A stretch of DNA of 15,790 bases from Brachionus koreanus (Eukaryota > Rotifera > Eurotatoria > Ploima > Brachionidae): contig PJRA01000498.1 of NCBI GenBank assembly GCA_016987375.1, positions 1 to 15,790 of the forward strand, written 5' to 3'. The notes under the pieces were generated by a model. It saw nothing but the letters and a program-made list of their open reading frames with translations, had not been told where the DNA came from and ran no database searches. The translations under genes were made by a program, and so were the position numbers. Within the stretch, counting starts at the first letter, position 1, and each line of letters begins with the position of its first letter. This document shows positions 8,723 to 15,790 of this stretch, piece by piece.

Positions 8723-8824
8723 TTACTAATGCAGTTTAAAGTGGCAATATCGTCTCTTTGCCGAGATATGAAAACGAATTTTTGATTCTGTTTGTTTTTT
8801 GTCTGTTTGCTCCACTCTCATTTA

Positions 8825-8864
8825 CATTGAATGTTTATTTTGAAAATATGCTTCTGCATTAAAT
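8825..8864 (+). repeat. 40-bp dispersed repeat, copy 2
   Basis: It begins CATTGAATGTTTATTTTGAA and matches 4186-4225 at 36 of 40 positions in the same orientation. It sits about 80 bases before the acceptor of the next exon. Confidence 0.55.
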
Positions 8865-8945
8865 ATTTTAATTTGAATAAATTTTTTTGTCCAACACTTT
8901 GGCATTCAACGGCCTTAAATTTTAATTAATAAATTTATTCTCTAG

Positions 8946-10928
8946 GCAAATTGGAGGTAAATTTGAATCCGGTGGATGAATTTAATGGACTGGACAAACA
9001 TGAATATGAAAAAAATTTGAGCGAATTCTATCGATTAATATTGATAAAAAATTTTGCCGAAGACAAAGTTGTTCAAGCAGTGACACTTTTTGTAGAGCGA
9101 AATCTGGGTGAAAAGTTTGTCGAAAGTCCAGCAACCGACTTGAACACACTTTACAAAGACATGTCGAATCGAACATCGCTGGTTTTCATTTTGAGCACCG
9201 GCTCGGATCCAATGGGCGCTTTTCTCCGCTTTGCCAAAGAAATGGGCATGAGCAACAAGATACAATCGATTTCGTTAGGTCAAGGCCAAGGTCCCGTAGC
9301 CGAAAAACTAATAAACGCCGCAGTCAAGAGCGGCGAGTGGGTGTTTTTACAAAATTGCCACTTGGCCGCATCGTGGATGTTGGCAATGGAGGAAATAGTC
9401 AAAAAATTGTCCGATCCGATCACACCTGTTCATCAGGACTACCGGCTGTTCTTGAGCTCCATGCCTGCCAAGAGTTTTCCAGTCAGTGTTCTCCAGAACA
9501 GTGTCAAAGTTACCAACGAACCACCAAAGGGCCTAAAGGCCAACACCAAACGAGCTTTTGCCGAAATTCAAAACTCATTTTTTGAAGAAAATCTACTCGC
9601 TTCAGACTGGAGAAAAATAGTCTTTGGCATATGCTTTTTTCATGCCATTATTCAAGAGAGAAAAAAATTCGGCTCTCTCGGCTGGAACATAAAATACGAG
9701 TTCAACGACTCGGACAGAGAAAGTGCCCTGTTGAACTTTCAAATGTTTTGCAGTGAGGGCTTTATACCTTGGGATGCGTTGATTTACATAACCAGCGAGA
9801 TAACGTATGGCGGTCGAGTGACCGACTCGTGGGACCAGCGGTGTTTGCGCACCATTCTAAAGCGTTTCTTTTCGCCCGAGACTCTCTCACCGGGCTACAA
9901 ATACTCCGCATCGGGCATCTACTATGCACCTGATAGCGAAACTCTCAAAGAATACAGAGACTACATTGACAGCTTGCCAATGATCGACGATCCGGAAATA
10001 TTCGGCATGCATCAAAATGCCAACATTACATTTCAAATACAAGAAACAAGCTATTTGATTACAACTATTTTGGACGTTCAGCCGCGGGTTAGTTCGGGCG
10101 GCTCGGGCAAGTCAAACGACGACATAGTGTACGAATTGGCCGACAGCATATTGGCCAAATTGCCTGATAAACTGGATTTGGAAAAAGCGCCGCAGTCTTT
10201 GTTTCAACAAGACTCGATGGGACGAGTCAATTCGCTTACCACTGTTTTGCAGCAAGAAGTTGACAGATACAACAAGCTGTTGGTGATCATAAAATCATCG
10301 TTGAACAACTTGAAAAAAGCAATCAAAGGCTTTGTGGTCATGAACGAACAATTGGAGAAAATGTACTCGTCCTTTTTGAACAATCAAGTGCCTGGCATGT
10401 GGTCCAATGCGTCCTATCCGTCCATGAAAACACTTGGCTCATGGGTCAAAGACTTGCAGTTGAGATGCGACTTTATCGATGGCTGGATTCTTAACGGCCA
10501 TTGTGTGTCCTATTGGCTGCCAGGCATATTTTTCCCGCAGGGATTTCTCACCGGCACTTTGCAAGTACACGCCAGAAAGTACGACTTGCCCATAGACGAG
10601 CTCTCATTTGAATTTCATGTGACCAAACTGTACCGAGATCAGTTTCAATATCAGGACTTGTTAAAAACTCTTGAGTACGGCCAGCAGCTCGAAGAAGACA
10701 AGCAAATTGATGTGCCCACTGATGGCTTGTTGATACATGGTCTTTTCATGGATGCGTTCAGATGGGACAGTGAAAATATGAAGTGTACAGAGTCGAATTT
10801 AGGCGAAATGAATCCGCCTTTGCCCATGTTGCACATGGAGCCCAAACGAAATTTTGTTCACAATCCTCAGCATTACATTTCGCCGTTGTACAGAACGGCT
10901 GCAAGAGCTGGAACTCTTTCGACCACAG
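8946..10928 (+). CDS. DNAH6: Dynein axonemal heavy chain 6, exon encoding AAA6 and C-terminal domain
   Basis: This exon encodes residues 1046-1707 of the visible product. The acceptor TCTCTAG|GC completes the glycine codon left by the previous exon, giving [21 protein letters not shown]6 follows, with [20 protein letters not shown] at about 9176-9235, [15 protein letters not shown] and [20 protein letters not shown]. The strongly conserved C-terminal half has [77 protein letters not shown] and [19 protein letters not shown]. It ends with [36 protein letters not shown] and [14 protein letters not shown]. The donor G|GTAAGC at 10929 leaves one base of a glycine codon. The connector between ITLG and FYRLILIK is about 26 residues, shorter than I recall in vertebrate DNAH6. 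No frameshift or stop occurs. Confidence 0.93.
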
Positions 10929-11246
10929 GTAAGCAAAGAAATTCTTTAATTAAAAAAAAATACTTTTCATTTTCAAATAATTTATTTTTTATTTATTTAA
11001 ATATTTAATAATGAATAAATGCCGTCTTTATATTGTATAAATGTTTATTTATATTGAATTTACATTATTAAATTTAACTATTTAAATTTTTTTTTGTAGA
11101 AGATTTGAAACAGTAAGTCTCCAGTCTTACTTTAAAATATGTCACATTAGTGTTATTTTTTCTCAGACATTTAAGTAACATTAGCAAAAAATCTATAAAA
11201 AAACACTAAGAACAAACATTGAAAATAGATATTTTTAAATTTCCAG

Positions 11247-11464
11247 CACTCAAATGCTGCAGGGGTCTTTTGAACCACTTTTGTTACTTCCCTTATTTGT
11301 TTTTTATTCAGAAATTTAATCATTTTTTAAGATTTTTTTTTTTGGCAATAAATCTTAAGTCACAAATATTATAAAATTATTTAATTTTCATTACAAAATA
11401 ATTTTTTTTCATTAAAAAAAAAAAGTATTAAAAAAAAGAGTCAAATAAAATGTGCCTTTGAGAG
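11247..11464. repeat. Unclassified dispersed repeat, copy A
   Basis: The core, from TTACTTCCCTTATTTG to ACAAAATAATTTT, aligns with 15454-15640 at a clearly high but imperfect level in the same orientation. Copy A starts CACTCAAATGCTGCAGGGG, and copy B ends in the near-complement CCCTTTGACTTTTGAGTG. The family therefore seems to have terminal inverted repeats of the form CACTCAAA...TTTGAGTG; copy A's right end, TTTGAGAG, differs by one base. I saw no coding sequence and no clear target duplication. A non-autonomous DNA transposon is the likely nature. Confidence 0.6.
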
Positions 11465-11581
11465 TTTAAAATTGTTTATAAAAAAATATTATTACAATGG
11501 TTAGAATAAAAGAAAAAGTATGAAAATTGAAAACTCGAAGTACAAATTATTTAATTTTTCTTAAAAAATTTATACTAATAT

Positions 11582-11797
11582 CTACTTAATTGACACAATA
11601 AGTGGTTTATCTATTAAAAAATCGTTTATCTTTCTTGGCTTTAAACATGGTCTATTATTTAAATGTAATGATTGACTCACTGATTTTTGTGTTTCACTTA
11701 AAGTAAGGTTGCTTCCCGCATTTGAATTTATCTCATCAATTGAATTGATTGAACTAGACAAACATCGATTTGTCATGTTAATAGTTAATGTCTTCAA
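11582..11797 (-). other. Doubtful open frame of 71 codons in the last intron
   Basis: The minus strand encodes MTNRCLSSSINSIDEINSNA, then further mixed residues, ending KPRKINDFLIDKPLIVSIK. The composition is protein-like and not a run of Lys/Asn/Phe/Ile, as most chance frames here are. I recognise no domain, and no splice partner or neighbour supports it. It may be a remnant of a mobile element, or chance. Confidence 0.2.
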
Positions 11798-12150
11798 TAA
11801 TTTATCTACTATAACTTATTAAAATTCATTTTACATTATTTGGAAATTTAAAAATGTGTCTTTATACTTTTTAAGAATTTTCAGGTATCTTAAACAACCA
11901 CCCTTTAATTTATCATTTAGTGGATTCACTTAGAAACGAACAAAATAAAATGAATAACAATTTTTTAAAATTAAGAACTGGGAAATTCAAAGTGTGTTAA
12001 AAGTGAAAAAATTCTATCATGAAAATTTTGGTAAGTTATGATCGAAATAAGAAATTGGAGACGATTAAAGAATTAAGTTTGTTATAAACAAAAAAATAAT
12101 TGATTAATTAACAATTTATTCTTTTTTTTTTAATAAAGCTATTATGATGC

Positions 12151-12266
12151 TGTCATTATGAACATTTTTATTTTGAACTTGTCATTTTAAGTATTCTATT
12201 TTGATATTGTGTCATTATGAGCATTTTATTTTAAACACTGTTATTTTGATAATTTACCTATTTTAG
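12151..12266 (+). repeat. Degenerate 29-bp tandem array, four units
   Basis: Units begin at 12151, 12180, 12210 and 12239. Each starts TGTCATTATG or a close variant and continues with a variant of AGCATTTTATTTTGAACA. Unit lengths are 28-30 bp with a few substitutions each. Confidence 0.7.
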
Positions 12267-12280
12267 ACATATTCCACATA

Positions 12281-12344
12281 TTTTTTCTTTCTTTGATGGC
12301 TTGGACATGTACTTAGAATGAAAGAAACAAAAATATCTAAAGGT
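12281..12344 (+). pseudogene. LINE C-terminal fragment, copy 1
   Basis: The + strand from 12297 reads WLGHVLRMKETKISKG. 'WLGHVLRM....IPK' is the conserved motif near the C-terminus of RTE-like LINE proteins, before a WRRT motif. The fragment is about 60 bp and matches 13280-13343 from the same starting point, TTTTTTCTTTC. It is too short to encode anything. It is probably the same family as the DFKKAFD pieces in the first intron, but in sense orientation with the dynein gene. Confidence 0.65.
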
Positions 12345-12426
12345 TTAAAAAAAGTAAAAGACAAATGTTTGAAATATTATTCAATTTTTTTTTTTTTATT
12401 TTAGAACAACTTATTCTTTTTTAATT

Positions 12427-12615
12427 AGTTCTGCAAGTGCAAAAAACTGCAACATACTCAGTTGCACCAAAAGTCAAAGTCTGCTAATGATGTGCAAAGT
12501 CTCTGCAAAATGCCAAATTTTTCCAAATTTAAATTATGCTAAATTTGCAGAGTTTTACCAGACTGTTCATGATTGTGCAACCCTGAATGCTGCACCATGT
12601 TGCACTTACAGAACT
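12427..12615. repeat. Imperfect fold-back element (189 bp)
   Basis: The left end AGTTCTGCAAGTGCAA... and right end ...TTGCACTTACAGAACT are complementary. The inner parts also pair imperfectly (GTTGCACC against GGGTTGCAC, CTCTGCAAAATG against AATTTGCAGAG). The arms are about 43 bp at 12427-12469 and 12573-12615. It is rich in TGCA words, unlike its surroundings. No flanking duplication is evident. It looks like an old fold-back MITE. Confidence 0.5.
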
Positions 12616-13015
12616 CAAAGAAAAGTTATAAGAATTTTTTAATATATTGCTCTGTTCTATTGTGCTAAATTTCAGGAAACTTCATTTAATAAAGTAATAG
12701 TTATAACAATCTTTTTATTTTATGGGCAAAAATAAATAAATGCATTCTTTTGGGTAAAAATATGACTTTTCATGCTAATGAAAGTGGCTTTAGCAGACAG
12801 ATAGAAAGATCAATTGCGCAATTTATTTATTTATTTTTCTTAGAGTTATATAAAAAATATAACAGCTTGTTTGTTTCAAAGCCCTTCAGTGATATAAAAT
12901 TTAAAAGATGATGAATTATTATGTTTAATTAAATAATTTATTATTTTAAAATCTTTTTTCCATCGAATAAAATCCAGAAATCTTTAAATTAAAAAATTTA
13001 ATTATTTTTTTTAAG

Positions 13016-13119
13016 GTCATTCAACAAATTTTGTGGTTAGTATTAATTTGCCCAGTGACGAAGATCAAGATCATTGGATTAGAAAGGGTGCTGCCTTAAT
13101 ATGTCAATTAAGCGATTAA
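13016..13119 (+). CDS. DNAH6: Dynein axonemal heavy chain 6, last exon
   Basis: The acceptor TTTTAAG|GT completes the split glycine codon. The exon then reads [20 protein letters not shown] followed by [13 protein letters not shown] and TAA at 13117-13119. The sequence [10 protein letters not shown]...L..........W..RG.ALLCQL.. is the canonical C-terminus of axonemal dynein heavy chains, so this end is certain. The total length of the four exons (5223 nt) divides by three, and all phases agree. Confidence 0.93.
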
Positions 13120-13123
13120 TAAA
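13118..13123 (+). promoter_or_regulatory. Candidate polyadenylation signals after DNAH6
   Basis: AATAAA overlaps the stop codon at 13118-13123. Further copies lie at 13166-13171 and 13188-13193. The second or third is better placed for 3' end formation. The AT-rich background makes each single hexamer weak evidence. Confidence 0.35.
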
Positions 13124-13279
13124 ATTATTTTATTTTTTTGATTTATAAAATTTGTTTTTATAGTTAATAAAATTCTTTCCAAAATATAATAAATATCAAT
13201 AATTAAAGAAATGTCAGACTTATTAACAAGCATTGGCCGATTGCCGATTATAAATTAAGGAAATTTTCTTTTAAATATG

Positions 13280-13396
13280 TTTTTTCTTTCCTTGATGGCT
13301 TGGACATGTTTTTAGAATGAAAGAAACAAAGATACCTAAAAGTCCTTCAATATACACCACCAGATTAGACGAATAGCATGGAGGCGAACAATCAAA
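13280..13396 (+). pseudogene. LINE C-terminal fragment, copy 2
   Basis: From 13296 the + strand reads WLGHVFRMKETKIPKS. In another frame at 13379-13396 it reads WRRTIK, the next conserved motif of RTE-like LINE proteins. The interval between the motifs is somewhat shorter than usual and frameshifted. The first 60 bp match 12281-12344 with a handful of differences; beyond that the two diverge. This is a dead 3' end of a retrotransposon in the gene's 3' flank. Confidence 0.7.
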
Positions 13397-13625
13397 AACC
13401 AAAGATTTACTTGAGTAAAAATCAAAAGTCAAGAACTTTTGCTTCTCAAGGAGTGAATAAGGAAAAAATATTTCTTCAAATTGTGCTTATAAATAATGAA
13501 AAAAAAAGGTTTTAAATATCAAATGTTTTAAAATTGCTTGATCAAATTTTATTTTTAAAAATTTATTATTTACTAATTCTGTAGATAGTATCAGATTATC
13601 AAAATTTAAAAAATTGAAAATAATC

Positions 13626-13668
13626 ATTAAAAATACGAAGAAATAATTATTAAAAATACGAAGAAATA
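13626..13668 (+). repeat. 23-bp tandem duplication
   Basis: ATTAAAAATACGAAGAAATA occurs at 13626-13645 and again at 13649-13668 with a period of 23 bp. It is a recent perfect duplication. Confidence 0.85.
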
Positions 13669-14163
13669 AGACTAACATCATAAATTAATCATATTGAATA
13701 AGCCATTTAAAATTAGTAATATAAACTAATACTTTAAATAATTTTTTTAAGGAAATTAATCACTTGGTATGACAAATTCACTTGGTAATATTTCTATATA
13801 ATCTTAGAAAAATTACGAAATTTTTTATCAATGATAATTTTTTGAAATAGGCAAAAAAAATTTTAGTTTTTAATAATTTAAAAAATTTTTTTTATTTTCT
13901 CTATTTAAATATTGGGTCTCTAACAATCGATAGCTTTATGGTCAAAATATCAGTTATTTTACCAAATGAAAATAAACAATGAGAATATTAGATAGCAAGT
14001 CTATTTTTATAAATTTTTCTTTAAAGAGAAATTTATCGAATAAAATCCAGAAATATTTTATTGATAAATAAGTTTTATAATTTTTTGTAAAAAAATAAAA
14101 CACTGAATAAGAATTACAAGAACTACAGGAAAGCTTTTAACAAAAATCGCATCTTAGATATGC

Positions 14164-14164
<1 letters not shown>

Positions 14165-14197
<33 letters not shown>
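14165..14197 (+). repeat. (TTA)11 microsatellite
   Basis: Eleven uninterrupted TTA units. It is likely length-polymorphic. Confidence 0.95.
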
Positions 14198-14198
<1 letters not shown>

Positions 14199-14712
14199 AA
14201 ATCTTATTTGACATGATTTCTTTTTTAAGAATCTTGATTGAATAAGATTTTTTAGATAGAGTTGAATTTGAATTTGTAGTTATCAAATTTAATGTAGTTA
14301 GACGTTTTCTAGAAATTTCTACCAGTTGAATTAAAAACTTACTTCTAGATAAAATTTAATTATTTACCTTTTAAGTAAAATACAATTATTAATTACTGCC
14401 ATATTTAGAATGTAAAAAAAAAACAAAAAAAATTGGATCCGGAGTTTGTATTTTAACCAAAATTTTTTTGCATTATAAAATATTGATAATATAAAAAATT
14501 TAAGAAAAAAAAAAGAATTTGATTAAAGATTTTTTTAATTAAATTGTTATTTGAAAAATTTAACAGAAGGGTATCAAGCTAAATAGCCCGTATAAACAAA
14601 CGGTTTGTATGTTAGGATCCATCAGAATAAAAAAAACTTCATGTACACTCTGTACATAAATTTGTACATCCGCTGTAAAAAACTCAGCCTGGAAATTAAT
14701 TTCTAACCCAAT

Positions 14713-14743
14713 TGTACAATAGTACAATAGTACAATCGTACTA
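14713..14743 (+). repeat. 8-bp tandem repeat NGTACAAT
   Basis: TGTACAAT, AGTACAAT and AGTACAAT follow each other directly, then a partial CGTACTA unit. GTAC-centred words also occur at 14641-14670 (TGTACACTCTGTACATAAAT), so the patch is enriched in GTAC palindromes. Confidence 0.8.
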
Positions 14744-14756
14744 AACTTGATGTTGC

Positions 14757-15080
14757 CTAAACAAAAGGTAGAGTTGAATAGCTAAGTTCATACATACATA
14801 CAAAATTAATAAAATAAATTAAAATAAATAAGATGAATAAATAAATGCAAGCAAAAATAACTTCCATTTGTGATCGCAGTTGAGCTGCGACATCACAATA
14901 ATAACTCTTTGCTAGATCTAAGATTGGTTCCTTCGAAAATAAAAAACACAAGTAAAAATAACAAAGAGAAGTGCAATATTCAAAATAAGACTGAATAAAG
15001 GTCTTATGAAATAGCAAGATAGAATATTCTTTTGATAGAAAAAAGTTTCCTATTAGCTTTGATCGGCAGATTACATACAA
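14757..15080 (-). pseudogene. LINE reverse transcriptase C-terminal remnant
   Basis: A 107-codon open frame on the minus strand contains CRSKLIGNFFLSKEYSILLF, then HKTFIQSYFEYCTSLCYFY, then FSKEPILDLAKSYYCDVAAQ. The pattern 'LFYKTFI.SHFDYCSSL....FSK..I..L...YY' is typical of the region after the palm of LINE reverse transcriptases. The last 30 or so codons become hydrophobic and low-complexity and no longer look like the family. No upstream catalytic motifs are present, so this is a fragment. It differs from the 7841-7945 remnant, and whether they are one family cannot be judged. Confidence 0.55.
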
Positions 15081-15144
15081 GTTTTGAAAAATTCTTGATT
15101 AATTATAAATCCAACTCATGTTAAAATCATTTATATGAACGACG

Positions 15145-15306
15145 GGCAAAATGAAAATAATTTTTTATTTTTTTTAAAATTTTCTTGTTTTTAGTTTTTT
15201 TTTGTTTACTTAATAATTTGGGAGATTTTTTTTTAATTTGAAAAATTGCACAAAAAATCTAAAATTAAGAAAATTGAAAAAAAATTTAAATTATTTTCAT
15301 TTTGTC
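15145..15306. mobile_element. Fold-back MITE, copy 2 (162 bp)
   Basis: It starts GGCAAAATGAAAATAATTTT and ends ATTATTTTCATTTTGTC, like copy 1 at 2748-2937 with one terminal C-to-T change. The loop words TTTGTTTAC and AATAATTTG and the right-arm block AAAAATTGCACAAAAAA are kept. About 30 bp of the left arm, including the partner of that block, are missing, so the fold is less complete. Flanks GAACGACG (15137-15144) and AAAAGACG (15307-15314) agree at 6 of 8 positions, consistent with a decayed 8-bp duplication. Confidence 0.75.
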
Positions 15307-15453
15307 AAAAGACGTGACTCTGTTATTAATTAGAAGGTCGCAATACGTCTAGAATATGTCATATGATATATTCAAGAAGAAGCGAAGCATACTCTTTTAC
15401 AGAGACATTAAATTATTATATTAATACTTATAAAGGACGGAAGACAATTAATT

Positions 15454-15640
15454 AAACCCTTCTTGCTACTTCCTTTATTTGTCTTTTATTCAATAAATTT
15501 AATAATTTTCTTATAATTTTTTGGTCAATAAATCTTAAATCACAAATATTATAAAATTGTTTAAATTTTATAACAAAATAATTTTATTTAAAAAAGAAAA
15601 AAAATTAAATGGGTCGAAAAATCCCTTTGACTTTTGAGTG
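15454..15640. repeat. Unclassified dispersed repeat, copy B
   Basis: This is the second copy of the repeat at 11247-11464, in the same orientation. Shared blocks include GTCTTTTATTCA/GTTTTTTATTCA, CAATAAATCTTAA, TCACAAATATTATAAAATT and ACAAAATAATTTT. Its right end CTTTTGAGTG is the complement of copy A's left end. Its left end is truncated or diverged. Confidence 0.6.
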
Positions 15641-15790
15641 TTAATATATTATTATAGGGTGGTATTTAATCGATCTCTAGAATTACTTAAATGATCTCCA
15701 AAATAAATCTCTATAATTAATTATTTGATACCTTAAATTAATTATTTGTTAACACATATTAATATTTATGATCTCTATAAATTTTTGGTC

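Larger units (their letters stand above)
7201..8945 (+). other. DNAH6 intron (1745 bp)
   Basis: Donor GTAATA at 7201 and acceptor TTCTCTAG at 8938-8945 bound this intron, with phases 1 + 2. It carries a small inverted repeat GGTGAACAA/TTGTTCACC (7405-7413 and 7442-7450), a minus-strand LINE remnant (7841-7945), a solo LTR (8392-8718) and a 40-bp repeat (8825-8864). The remainder (7260-7800, 7960-8380) is AT-rich with no recognised content. Confidence 0.9.
10929..13015 (+). other. DNAH6 last intron (2087 bp)
   Basis: Donor GTAAGC at 10929 and acceptor TTTTTTTTAAG at 13005-13015 bound the intron, with phases 1 + 2. It holds repeat copy A (11247-11464), a 29-bp tandem array (12151-12266), a LINE fragment (12281-12344) and a fold-back element (12427-12615). 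A minus-strand open frame at 11582-11797 is described separately as doubtful. The remainder is AT-rich and unremarkable. Confidence 0.9.
13120..15790. other. 3' flank of DNAH6, no intact gene
   Basis: This AT-rich stretch holds two LINE remnants (13280-13396, 14757-15080), two short tandem repeats, a (TTA)11 microsatellite, fold-back MITE copy 2 (15145-15306) and repeat copy B (15454-15640). From 13400 to 14160 and from 14200 to 14560 I see nothing beyond low-complexity sequence. A GC-richer patch at 14570-14750 with GTACAAT repeats has no recognised function. No next gene begins before the window ends. Confidence 0.75.

Noticed and set aside
13487..13681. 64-codon minus-strand frame
   Set aside because: It is low-complexity Phe/Leu/Asn sequence, partly made by the 23-bp tandem duplication.
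1..15790. Operons, ribosome binding sites, CRISPR arrays or prokaryotic defence genes
   Set aside because: The window is a eukaryotic spliced gene with transposon-filled introns. None of these features is present.

Overview
This window is eukaryotic and most likely from an animal. It is very AT-rich outside coding sequence. It holds the 3' part of one large intron-containing gene on the + strand, followed by about 2.7 kb of non-genic DNA. The gene is a dynein heavy chain, best matched to the axonemal inner-arm type DNAH6. Four exons (581-1422, 4907-7200, 8946-10928, 13016-13119) join with exact phase agreement into 5223 nt, which is 1740 residues plus a stop. They cover AAA4, the stalk with its microtubule-binding tip, AAA5, AAA6 and the C-terminal domain. 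The N-terminal half of the protein (tail, linker, AAA1-3) must lie upstream of the window. A motile-cilium dynein, very long exons (about 2.3 and 2.0 kb), a strongly AT-rich background, frequent TTG leucine codons and this repeat content suggest an intron-poor, AT-rich invertebrate. A Brachionus-like monogonont rotifer is my best guess, held with low confidence.

The introns and the 3' flank are a graveyard of transposable elements. Intron 1423-4906 contains four things of note. The first is a complete 679-bp miniature of a Ginger-like cut-and-paste transposon, with 42-bp terminal inverted repeats, TGT...ACA ends and a TATC target duplication. It still carries the C-terminal end of a KRBA2/SCAND3-type integrase. 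The second is a 190-bp fold-back MITE with an 8-bp duplication. The third is two pieces of one degenerate LINE reverse transcriptase on the minus strand. The fourth is a GC-richer hairpin. Intron 7201-8945 holds another LINE RT remnant and a 327-bp solo LTR with a GGTC duplication. Intron 10929-13015 holds an unclassified repeat (copy A), a 29-bp tandem array, a fold-back element and a LINE C-terminal fragment.

The 3' flank (13120-15790) has a second copy of that LINE fragment, a further LINE RT remnant, a second copy of the fold-back MITE, copy B of the unclassified repeat, a (TTA)11 microsatellite and two short tandem repeats. Apart from the dynein I see no intact gene and no convincing RNA gene. 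No multi-gene system is visible. The new material here is probably the repeat families, chiefly the Ginger-like miniature, the fold-back MITE pair and the solo LTR. These rest on termini and target duplications read directly from the sequence; the family names rest on memory of protein families and would need a database search.
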